A stretch of 64,000 nucleotides of DNA from Kitasatospora acidiphila (GTDB taxonomy: Bacteria > Actinomycetota > Actinomycetes > Streptomycetales > Streptomycetaceae). Positions 45,336 to 55,200 of this stretch are shown here, piece by piece (the first letter of the stretch is position 1; each line of letters opens with the position of its first letter). The stretch lies in contig NZ_VIGB01000003.1 in the NCBI RefSeq assembly GCF_006636205.1, positions 3,072,001 through 3,136,000 of the forward strand, given 5' to 3'. The translations under genes were made by a program, and so were the position numbers. A model generated the notes under the pieces. The model saw nothing but the letters and a program-made list of their open reading frames with translations. It was not told the origin of the DNA and made no database searches.

Positions 45336-45836
45336 CCCACATCCTTCCCACTTCCGGCCGGCACCCCGCACGGGGCCGACGAAGCGCTCATCCTCCCCCA
45401 CGCCCGCCCGCTCCGACCAGCCCTTGATGGCCGCTCGGCGGCACGCGTGGCCCTTTCGTGACCCTCAAGTTCTGCTCAGAACCGGTGACCGGAGATGATT
45501 TCGCCGCCTAAGGTCGGGGCGACCGGGGGCCACGGGCTCCGCCGGCTCCGGCCCTCGGTCCTTGATCGACGCACGGGGAATCGCCCCTTCGTGGTCACCT
45601 GTGGGACGAGCTGCACCGGACGGGCTGTACCGACGCCCCTCCGCTCCCACCGCGCTCACCCGCTGAATCGGGTCGCGTGGGCGCCGCGGCTCGAACCGGC
45701 GCACACCGAGTGCTGCTTGACGGACACCCAGGTGATCTGGTGCATTGCTGTTCGTGACACCACCCGGGACCAGCTCCGCCACCGCCGCCCCTGCCGGACG
45801 GCCGTCCCCTGCCGAGCTGTCGTGCGGGGGTCACCC
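45336..45836. other. 501-base divergent intergenic region
   Basis: No credible gene. It separates the response regulator gene from the FAD hydroxylase gene and contains the palindrome at 45469-45482. The long frame that crosses it in the direction of the hydroxylase shows no family similarity and is treated as non-coding. Confidence 0.5.
45469..45482. promoter_or_regulatory. 14-base palindrome GTTCTG-CT-CAGAAC
   Basis: A perfect inverted repeat with a 2-base centre, about 134 bases upstream of the response regulator start and 355 bases upstream of the hydroxylase. Candidate operator; the binding protein is unknown. Confidence 0.4.
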
Positions 45837-47537
45837 GTGGACCCGGTGATCGTGGTCGGCGCCGGTCCGGTGGGTCTGGCGACGGCCCTGGCGCTGGCCC
45901 GGCACGAGGTGCCGAGCATCGTGCTCGACCAGGGCGGCGGCGTCTGCCCCGAGGGACCGCGCAGCGCCGTGCTGGGCGTCGAGAGCACCGCCTTCCTGGA
46001 GCGCCTCGGGTATCCGCGGGCCACCTCGGACGCCGAGCGCTGGAACCGGCTGACCGTCTGGCGGCGGCGGCAGGAGGTGCTCCATCTGGACCTGGCCGAC
46101 CACCCGGTGCGCCATCTGCCGCAGCACCGGCTGCAGCGCGGCCTGCGGGACGCGGCCACCGCCACCCCGCTGATCCAACTGGTGCCGCACGCCCGGGTGG
46201 AGGAGGTCCAGCAGGACCGGGACGGGGTCAGCGTGCGCAGCCGGCACCCGCAGGACGGCAGCGACACCTGGTGGCGGGCCAGCCACCTGGTGGGCTGCGA
46301 CGGCGCCCGGTCGACGGTGCGCAAGCTGCTCGGCATCCGGTTCCCGGGTCGGCCCGCGGTGGACCGGCACGCCATCGCCACGGTCCGGGTCGACCTGCCG
46401 TTCCCCGGCGAGGCCCGGCTGCACCGGGAGCCGCCGTGGCGCGGCGACCGCGAAGCCTCGGCCCGGCCGCTGCCCGACGGGCTCTGGCGGCTCGACTGGC
46501 GGCTGCCGCCCGGCCGGCCGGCGCCCACTGAACCGGTGGACCCGCACGCCACCTGGCCCGGTCTCGTCACCGGGGACACCCTGCTCACCCGGGTGAAGGC
46601 CACCCTGACCGGCTGGTGCGGCGAACTGCCGCGCTACGAGCTGCTGGCCGCCGCCGACCACACCGCACAGCAGCGGCTGGCCGCCCGGTTCCGCAACGGG
46701 CGCTGCTTCCTGGCCGGCGACGCCGCACACCTGCACGGGGCGCTGGGCATGCAGAACCTCGCGGACGGGCTGCGCGACGCGGACAACCTGGCCTGGCGGC
46801 TCGCGGTCAGCTGGCACCTGCCGCCGGCCCCGGGCCGGGAGGATCCGGATCTCGCACCGCTCACCGGCGGGCAGCACCCCGGCGGATCGCTGCTCGACGG
46901 GTACGAGGCGGAGCGGCGGGCCGCCGTCGGGGCCCGGCTGCGGGCGGTGGACCAGTCGATGCCGCTGCTGCGGCCGCTGCGCGGCTGGCAGCAGACCCGG
47001 CGCTCGCTGCTCACCGGCTCGTTCCGCAAACACGCACCGCTGCTCGCCGACGGGATGCTGGGCACCGGGCGGTTCGGCGGGGCGCCCGCCTACCCGGCCG
47101 CGCCGTCCGGGGTGCCGAACCAGCGCGGCGCCGGGCGGGGCAGCGCACTGACCGAGAACCTGCCGGCCACCGCGCCCGGGGTGCTGGTGCCGGACGTCCC
47201 GGTGCTCACCACCGAAGGTGTGCCCGATCAGCTGTACACCCGGCTCGGCGCGGCCTTCCTGCTGCTGCTGGTGGCGCCCGGTACCGCGGTGTGGTCGGCC
47301 GATCGGTGGCTGGGGGCCGGGCTGATGCCCCGGCTGGCGGAGGTCGCGGCGGCGCTGCCGGTGCCGACCGAGGTGCTGGTCGCCGAGCACTACCCCGAGG
47401 CGGACCCGCACACCGTGCTGCTGATCCGCCCCGACGGGCACCTGGTCGGCGTCACCCAAGGCGCCCGCGCCGAGGACCTGCAGGCCCTCGCCCAACGCGC
47501 CCGAGGCGGCCCGGAGGCACTCACCAGCACCAGCTGA
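45837..47537 (+). CDS. FAD-dependent aromatic-type monooxygenase
   Basis: Class A flavoprotein hydroxylase of the phenol or polyketide type, 566 residues. FAD motif VVGAGPVGLATALAL, DG motif VGCDGARSTVRKLLG and GD motif FLAGDAAHLHGALGMQNLAD are in order. A thioredoxin-like C-terminal domain of ~150 residues follows, as in phenol hydroxylases. GTG 45837 is chosen because GGGGG lies upstream and the FAD fold begins at once (VDPVIVVGAG). The substrate is unknown, and no other aromatic catabolism or biosynthetic genes flank it. Confidence 0.9.
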   Translation: MDPVIVVGAGPVGLATALALARHEVPSIVLDQGGGVCPEGPRSAVLGVESTAFLERLGYPRATSDAERWNRLTVWRRRQEVLHLDLADHPVRHLPQHRLQRGLRDAATATPLIQLVPHARVEEVQQDRDGVSVRSRHPQDGSDTWWRASHLVGCDGARSTVRKLLGIRFPGRPAVDRHAIATVRVDLPFPGEARLHREPPWRGDREASARPLPDGLWRLDWRLPPGRPAPTEPVDPHATWPGLVTGDTLLTRVKATLTGWCGELPRYELLAAADHTAQQRLAARFRNGRCFLAGDAAHLHGALGMQNLADGLRDADNLAWRLAVSWHLPPAPGREDPDLAPLTGGQHPGGSLLDGYEAERRAAVGARLRAVDQSMPLLRPLRGWQQTRRSLLTGSFRKHAPLLADGMLGTGRFGGAPAYPAAPSGVPNQRGAGRGSALTENLPATAPGVLVPDVPVLTTEGVPDQLYTRLGAAFLLLLVAPGTAVWSADRWLGAGLMPRLAEVAAALPVPTEVLVAEHYPEADPHTVLLIRPDGHLVGVTQGARAEDLQALAQRARGGPEALTSTS

Positions 47538-47552
47538 CGGCGCACCACCGCC

Positions 47553-47737
47553 GCTACGCCAGCGGCCAGCCCTCCAACACCTCACACCACCCGGAAGGCC
47601 CCCCGCGAGCCGACAGCGCACCATCCGCGCCACCGCTACCCCAGCGACCAAGCCTCCAACGCCTCACGCCCCCGGAAGGCCCCCGCGAGCCGACCGGATA
47701 GCCCCGACGCGCCAGCACACCGACCAGGCGACGCCTA
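47553..47737 (-). pseudogene. Two decayed copies of the recX 3' end
   Basis: Between the hydroxylase stop and the recX stop are two degenerate copies of the last ~70-110 bases of recX: 47553-47623 and 47634-47737. The second keeps sequence matching the recX stop region (CCCAGCGACCA) and the RRLVGMLARRGYP region, here RRLVGVLARRGYP in translation. Both contain small deletions. They look like partial tandem duplications that have decayed. Confidence 0.75.
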
Positions 47738-47771
47738 CCACCAGCCGACGGCGCACCACCGCCCGCCACCG

Positions 47772-48991
47772 CTAACCCAGCGACCAGTCCTCCAGCTCCT
47801 CGGCGCTCTCGCCCTCGGCCTCCAGCGCCTCGCGCACCACCCGGAAGGCCAGCCCCTCCGGATAACCCCGGCGGGCCAGCATGCCCACCAGGCGGCGGAT
47901 CCTGATCTGCCGCTCCAGGCCGGTGGTGGTACGGAGCTTGCGGTCCACCAGGGCCCGGGCGGCGGCCGCCTCGTCGCCCGCGTCGAGCTGGGCCACGGCC
48001 TCCTCGACCACGGGGCTCGCCACGCCCCGGGTGCGCAGCTCGCGGGCCAGCGCGCGGCGGGCCAGCCCGCGGCCCGCGTGCCGGGACTCGACCCAGGCGG
48101 CGGCGAAGGCGGCGTCGTCGATCAGGCCGACCTCCTCGAAGCGGGAGAGCACCTCCTCCGCCACCTCGTCCGGGATCTCCCGCTTGCGCAGCGCGTCAGC
48201 CAACTGCTTGCGGGTGCGGGCGGTGCCGGTGAGCAGGCGCAGGCAGATGTCCCGCGCCCGAGTGGCGGGGTCAGCCTCCGGCTGCGGGGCCTGAGCGGCC
48301 CGCTGGGCACCGTCGGCGGGCTCGGCGCGCCGCGAGCGGCCGCGCCGGGGCCGGGCCGAGGCTGCCGCCAACTCGGCCTCGGCCTCGGCCACCCAGTCCC
48401 CGGCCGGCGCAACGGGCGGCTCCTCCCGGACCGCTCGCGGCACCCCGGCCCCCGACCCACGCCCCCGGCCCGGCGCCCCCGCGCCGAACCCTCCGCAGCC
48501 CACTCTCCAATCGGCCGCGCCACACCACCCGCACCACCACCCGCCGCCGGCTCCCCCACCACCGACCGCGCAGCACCCCCCGACCCACGCCCCCCAGCCC
48601 GGCGCCCCCGCGCCGAACCCTCCGCAGCCCACTCTCCAATCGGCCGCGCCACACCACCCGCACCACCACCCGCCGCCGGCTCCCCCACCACCGACCGCGC
48701 AGCACCCCCCGACCCACGCCCCCCAGCCCGGCGCCCTCGCGCCGAACCCTCCGCGGTCCACTCCCCAATCGGCCGCGCCACACCACCCGCACCACCACCC
48801 GCCGCCGGCTCCCCCACCACCGACCGCGCACGCGGTGCGCGCGAGCCGGCCGGGCCGGTCAGCTCGGCCGGTCGGGCCGGTGCGTCGACCACCCAGTCCG
48901 GGCGCTCCCCCTCGTGCTCGCCCTTGGTCTCGACGTCCCAGTCCGACCAGTCCGGGCGTTCCCCCTCACCCGGACCCCGCTTGCTCCGCAT
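47772..48991 (-). CDS. recX: RecA regulator RecX with N-terminal 43-residue repeats (frameshifted)
   Basis: RecX modulates RecA filaments. The C-terminal ~190 residues are the RecX fold: CLRLLTGTARTRKQLADAL, EVLSRFEEVGLIDDAAFAAAW and RRLVGMLARRGYPEGLAF. The N-terminal half is unusual, with three tandem copies of a 43-residue unit (ARSVVGEPAAGGGAGGVARP…). The frame breaks at 48462-48466, where this copy has five C and the other two copies have six; one extra base gives 406 codons plus stop. ATG 48991 lies 13 bases after the recA stop, so recA-recX is an operon. Two decayed copies of the 3' end follow. Confidence 0.88.
48452..48830 (-). repeat. 129-base tandem repeat, three copies, in recX
   Basis: Copies start at 48452, 48580 and 48709. 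The spacing of inner landmarks is 129 bases (43 codons); the first copy is one base short because of a missing C at 48462-48466. Copies are nearly identical, so the expansion is recent. Confidence 0.95.
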
Positions 48992-49004
48992 CGCTATTGC
49001 CCGA

Positions 49005-50120
<1,116 letters not shown>

Positions 50121-50364
50121 GGCTTCCACCCTCGGGTTTTGTGCTGTGCGCTTCATCGTCCTCGACGCTAGCGCGTCCCACCGACAATCGGCCCCGAACG
50201 GGCTCGGCCTGTGGATAACTCGTCGAGAAACCAGTATAGGGAACAACAGTTCGAATCACTGTTCGCACCGCTCCCCACCGGGAAACTGCGGGAAACAGCG
50301 GGAACCACGGGGAACAACGAGAAAACGACGGGGAGCAGCGGGGGAACGACCGGCTCCGAGCGCC
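50121..50364. other. recA leader region with DnaA-like 9-mer and GGGAAC repeats
   Basis: Holds the SOS box (50252-50265), a DnaA-box-like TGTGGATAA (50210-50218), and about seven imperfect 10-11-base repeats of CGGGAAAC/CGGGAAC type (about 50278-50355). No gene is seen. Confidence 0.6.
50252..50265 (-). promoter_or_regulatory. LexA (SOS) box upstream of recA
   Basis: On the minus strand CGAACAGTGATTCG matches CGAAC-N4-(G/A)TTCG. The ATTC half is the variant seen, from memory, in other streptomycete recA promoters. It is 132 bases before the recA ATG. Confidence 0.82.
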
Positions 50365-50559
50365 TCAGCGCAGCCGCGACGATACGCCCATCACATCGCA
50401 GACCACCCGCCAGACGTCCTTGGCCTCCCAGCCGGCGTCCAGCGCCTGCTGCACCGTCCGGCCGCCGAGCTCGCTCATCACGTGGTCCCGGGCGAACGAC
50501 TGCGCGTACGCCGGGCCGAAGTGCTCGTTCATCCGTCGCCAGAACTCGGTCAGCCTCAT
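50365..50559 (-). CDS. DUF3046 protein
   Basis: A 64-residue actinobacterial protein: MRLTEFWRRMNEHFGPAYAQ, then RDHVMSELGGRTVQQALDAG and VWRVVCDVMGVSSRLR at the end. DUF3046 genes are regularly found just upstream of recA in actinobacteria. The function is unknown. It lies 244 bases upstream of recA and is followed by the recA promoter region, so it is probably a separate transcript. Confidence 0.93.
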   Translation of the reverse strand: MRLTEFWRRMNEHFGPAYAQSFARDHVMSELGGRTVQQALDAGWEAKDVWRVVCDVMGVSSRLR

Positions 50560-50603
50560 GGGGTCAGTATCGCGGAGCCACCCCGCGCCCAGCGTCCGCG
50601 CCG

Positions 50604-52130
50604 TCAGCGCGGCACCGACAGCACCCCCGCGCCGTAGCCGCCGGAGTCCCCGCACAGGCCCGGCCCGACCGGACAGCTGGCCGCGGCCAGGCCGACCAGC
50701 AGGTCCCGCAGCCGGTCCGGCCCCCACCCCGGGTGCAGCGCGGCGGCGACCGCGACCGCGCCGGTCACCTGGGCCGCGCTCATCGAGGTGCCCGCCAGCG
50801 CCGCGTACCGGCCCTGTGGCCAGTCCGAGACGATCGCCTCGCCCGGCCCGCCGTCCGGGTCGCCGCCGGGCGCGGCCAGGGTGATCCGGCCCTTCCCGTA
50901 GTTGGAGTAGGTCGCGACGGTCCCGCCGCGGGTGACCGCGCTGACGGACACCACCCCGGGCAGCTCGCCGGGCAGCCGGATGCACTCGGGGCCGAGCCGG
51001 CGGTCCCGGGCCGGGCCGGCCGCCCGGTCGTTGGGGCTGCGCTGGTCGGTCCGCGGCCCGGTCAGGTCCTGGGTGTCATTGCCCGCCGAGGTGACCACCA
51101 CGGCGGTGCGCCGGGCGTAGGCCACCGCGCGGCCGACTGCCTGGATCATCGCGGCCTGGTCCGGGTCCTGCGGGCAGTTGTACTTCCAGGGGTCGGCGAA
51201 GTAGCTGTTGTTGATCCCCACCGCGCCGTGGTCGGCCGCCCAGAGCAGCCCGCAGACGATGTTCTCCGGGTAGTACTGCCCGAGCGGCCCGAGCAGCCGC
51301 ACCGCAGCGATCCGCACCCCCGGCGCCACCCCGACGATCCCGTGCCCGTCCTGGGCCGCGCCGATCAGCCCGGCCACATGGGTGCCGTGTCCGCTCTCCG
51401 CGACTGAGCCGTCCGGGCGCCAGGCGCCGTACCGGGCGTCAGGGCGGCCGTCGGCGCAGGAGGCCGAGTCGAGGGGGCTGACCGCGTCCCGCAGATCCGG
51501 GTGGGTGTCGTCGACGCCGGAGTCGAGCACGGCGACCAGCACCTGGTGCAGCGCCGCGGCCCGCCGCTCGCCCGCCGCGGTCGCCGGACCGGCCCTGGTC
51601 ACGGTGAACGGGCCGGGCCCCTGGGAGGCCGGGTCGTCGCCGATCATCGCCAGGTGCCAGCCCCCGTGCTCGCCCGGATCCGGCACCGTCGGGGCGGTGT
51701 CGCCCTCGAGGCGCTCGCCCGACGGCGGCCGCCCGGTCGCCGTCGGGCGGCGGAAGTCGCCCGCGCCGGCCAGCGCACCCGGCGGTCCGGGCACCGGCTC
51801 GGTGCGGGTGGCGCCGGCCGCGCTGATCCCGGGACGGCGGCGCAGCCGGGCCGCGAAGCCGCCGTCGGCGGAGTAGGCGAGCACCGCGCCGATCTGCGGG
51901 TAGTCCTGCACCGGTTGCCCGCCCAGCGCCCGGACGGCGGCGTCCGCCGCGGCGCTGCCCTGGGCGTCGGCCCGGTCGGCCAGCACCAGATAGCTGAGGT
52001 AGGAGCGCTGGTCACCGGCCATGTAGGGGAGCGCGCCGCCGAGCAGCAGCACCGCCGCGAGCATCACCGGGGCACTGCGCAGCACCAGGGAGCGGCGCCG
52101 GCCGCGGCTGACCAACCGCACCTCGGCCAT
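50604..52130 (-). CDS. Secreted S8 (subtilisin-like) serine protease
   Basis: A 508-residue subtilase with an N-terminal membrane segment (SAPVMLAAVLLLGGALPYMA) that may be a signal anchor. Triad: Asp in VLDSGVDDTHPD, His in GHGTHVAGLIG, Ser in AGTSMSAAQVTGAV. The oxyanion Asn region is TSAGNDTQDL. The ~130 residues before the catalytic domain resemble a propeptide-like region. ATG 52130 is chosen for GGAGGAGAG at good spacing. No type VII secretion genes are near, so a mycosin role is unsupported. Confidence 0.9.
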   Translation of the reverse strand: MAEVRLVSRGRRRSLVLRSAPVMLAAVLLLGGALPYMAGDQRSYLSYLVLADRADAQGSAAADAAVRALGGQPVQDYPQIGAVLAYSADGGFAARLRRRPGISAAGATRTEPVPGPPGALAGAGDFRRPTATGRPPSGERLEGDTAPTVPDPGEHGGWHLAMIGDDPASQGPGPFTVTRAGPATAAGERRAAALHQVLVAVLDSGVDDTHPDLRDAVSPLDSASCADGRPDARYGAWRPDGSVAESGHGTHVAGLIGAAQDGHGIVGVAPGVRIAAVRLLGPLGQYYPENIVCGLLWAADHGAVGINNSYFADPWKYNCPQDPDQAAMIQAVGRAVAYARRTAVVVTSAGNDTQDLTGPRTDQRSPNDRAAGPARDRRLGPECIRLPGELPGVVSVSAVTRGGTVATYSNYGKGRITLAAPGGDPDGGPGEAIVSDWPQGRYAALAGTSMSAAQVTGAVAVAAALHPGWGPDRLRDLLVGLAAASCPVGPGLCGDSGGYGAGVLSVPR

Positions 52131-52298
52131 CGCTCTCCTCCGCTCCTTGAGGCCCCGAAGCCCGCACGGCCCCTCGAACGTCCTCGTCGCCCGGAGCCTC
52201 ACCATATGAGTGATTCATCCGATATGCCCTTGCCTGGACCGCCATCCGGTGCACGTCCGGCGACCGCCCTCCCCGGACTGTCAGTGGTACCCGGCACC

Positions 52299-55200
52299 AT
52301 GGAGGACATGGCGGACCAGCAGCTCTCCCCCGACCCGCTGGCCGGCTTCGCGCCGGCCACCCGGGCCTGGTTCGAGGCCGCCTTCGACCGGCCCACCGCC
52401 GCCCAGGCCGGCGCCTGGGCCGCGATCCGCCGGCAGGCCGACGTCCTGGTGGTCGCCCCCACCGGCTCCGGCAAGACCCTCGCGGCCTTCCTCGCCGCCC
52501 TCGACCGGCTGAGCAGCACCCCGCCGCCGGCCGATCCGCGCCGCCGCCTCCGGGTGCTCTACGTCTCCCCGCTGAAGGCCCTCGCGGTGGACGTCGAGCG
52601 CAATCTGCGGGCCCCGCTGACCGGCCTGCGCCAGGCGGCGGTCCGGCTCGGCCTGCCGGAGCCGGAGGTGCAGGTCGGCATCCGTTCGGGTGATACGCCG
52701 GCCGCCGACCGCCGCCGCTTCCAGAGCCATCCGCCGGACATCCTGATCACCACGCCCGAGTCGCTCTTCCTGCTGCTCACCTCGGCCTCCCGGGAGGCGC
52801 TGCGCGGCATCGACACGGTGATCCTCGACGAGGTGCACGCGGTGGCCGGCACCAAGCGCGGCGCCCACCTGGCCCTCAGCCTGGAGCGGCTGGACCAGCT
52901 GCTGGAGCGCCCGGCCCGGCGGATCGGCCTGTCCGCCACGGTCCGGCCGGTGGACGAGGTGGCGAGGTTCCTCTCCCCGCAGCGCGGTGCCGTCGTCGTC
53001 CAGCCGCCCGCGGCCAAGGAGTTCGACCTCTCGGTGGTGGTCCCGGTCGCCGACCTGGGCGAGCTCTCCCCGGCCCCGGCCGCCGACGATCCTGCCCAGG
53101 CCGCCAGCATCTGGCCGCATGTCGAGGAGCGGATCGTCGATCTGGTCCAGGCCCACCGCTCCACCATCGTCTTCGCCAACTCCCGCCGGCTGGCCGAGCG
53201 GCTCTGCAACCGGCTGAACGAGATCGCCCACGAGCGCATCACCGGGTCGGCGTTGGCCGAGCAGCACGGCCCCGCCGAGTTGATGGGCGGCTCGGGCGCG
53301 GCCAAGGGCGCCGCACCGGTGCTGGCCCGGGCCCACCACGGCTCGGTCTCCAAGGAGCAGCGGTCGCTGGTGGAAGAGGAGTTGAAGGCCGGTCGACTGC
53401 CCGCCGTGGTCGCCACCTCCAGCCTGGAGCTGGGCATCGACATGGGCGCGGTCGACCTGGTGGTGCAGGTCGAGTCGCCGCCCTCGGTGGCCTCCGGGCT
53501 GCAGCGGGTCGGCCGGGCCGGGCACCAGGTGGGCGCGGTCTCCACCGGCGTGGTCTTCCCCAAGTACCGCGGCGACCTGGTGCAGTCCGCGGTGGTGACC
53601 GAGCGGATGCGGGCCGGCCGGATCGAGGCGCTGCGGGTCCCGCGCAACCCGCTGGACGTGCTGGCCCAGCAGCTTGTCGCGATCACCGCGTTGGACACCT
53701 GGGACGTGGACGAGCTGCTCGCGCTGGTCCGCCGGGCCGCCCCGTTCGCCACCCTGCCGCAGTCCGCCTTCGACTCGGTGCTGGACATGCTGGCCGGCCG
53801 CTACCCCTCGGACGCCTTCGCCGAGCTGCGCCCCCGCCTGGTCTGGGACCGGGTCGCCGGCACGGTCACGGGCCGGCCCGGCGCCCAGCGCCTGGCCGTC
53901 ACCTCCGGCGGCACCATTCCGGACCGCGGCCTGTTCGGCGTCTTCATCGCCGGCGCCGACCCCAAGAAGGGCGGCGGCCGGGTCGGGGAGCTGGACGAGG
54001 AGATGGTCTACGAGTCCCGGGTGGGCGACGTCTTCACCCTGGGCACCAGCTCCTGGCGGATCCAGGAGATCACCCATGACAAGGTGCTGGTCACCCCGGC
54101 CCCGGGCGTGCCCGGCCGGCTGCCGTTCTGGAAGGGCGACTCGCTGGGGCGCCCGCTCGAACTCGGCCGGGCGCTGGGCGCGTTCGTCCGCGAGCTGGGC
54201 GGCCTGCCCGAGCCCGAGGCGAAGCAGCGGCTGCTCAGCGCGGGGCTGGACGACTGGGCGGCCGGCAACTTGCTCGGGTACCTGGCCGAGCAGCGCCAGG
54301 CGGCCGGCCATCTGCCGGACGACCGCACCATCGTGGTCGAGCGGTTCCGGGACGAGCTGGGCGACTGGCGGATCGTCGTCCACTCCCCGTTCGGCGCCCA
54401 GGTGCACGCCCCGTGGGCGCTGGCCCTGGGAGCCCGGCTGCGCGAGCGGCACGGCCTCGACCCGCAGGTGATGCACGGTGACGACGGCATCGTGCTGCGG
54501 CTCCCGGACGTCGATCTGCTGGCCGACTTCGACTTCGGCAGCCCCGGTCCGGACGCACCGGCGGCGGTCGACGAGGCGCCGGTCGGGGCCGACGCGGTGC
54601 TGTTCGACCCGGGCGAGATCGAGCAGCTGGTGACGGACCAGGTGGGCGGCTCCGCGCTGTTCGCCTCCCGGTTCCGCGAATGCGCCGGCCGCGCCCTGCT
54701 GCTGCCCCGCCGCAGCCCCGGCAAGCGCACCCCGCTCTGGCAGCAGCGCCAGCGGGCCGCCCAACTCCTTGAGGTGGCCAGCGAGTTCGGATCGTTCCCG
54801 ATCGTGCTGGAGGCCGTCCGGGAGTGTCTGCAGGATGTCTTCGACCTGCCGGGCCTGGTCGAGCTGATGCGCGACCTGGAGTCCCGCGCCGTGCGGCTGG
54901 TCGAGGTCACCACCCCCGAGCCCTCGCCGTTCGCCCGCTCACTGCTCTTCGGCTATGTCGCCCAGTACCTCTACGAGGGCGACTCGCCGCTGGCCGAGCG
55001 CCGGGCCGCCGCCCTCGCCCTGGACTCCCGGCTGCTGGCCGAACTGCTCGGCCAGGCCGAGCTGCGCGAGCTGATCGACCCGGCGGTCCTGGCCGAGCTG
55101 GAGGCCGAGCTGCAGCGCCTCACCCCGGAGCGCCGGATCAAGGACGTCGAGGGGGTGGCCGACGCCCTGCGGCTGCTCGGCCCGCTCAGCACCGAGGAGT

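Noticed and set aside
45495..45836. N-terminal extension of the FAD hydroxylase
   Set aside because: The extra ~114 residues have no similarity to the family, and GTG 45837 has a ribosome binding site directly before the FAD fold.
48271..48831. Minus-strand 186-codon frame within the recX repeats
   Set aside because: It is the third-frame reading of the tandem repeat; the recX frame continues cleanly into the RecX fold once the missing C is restored.
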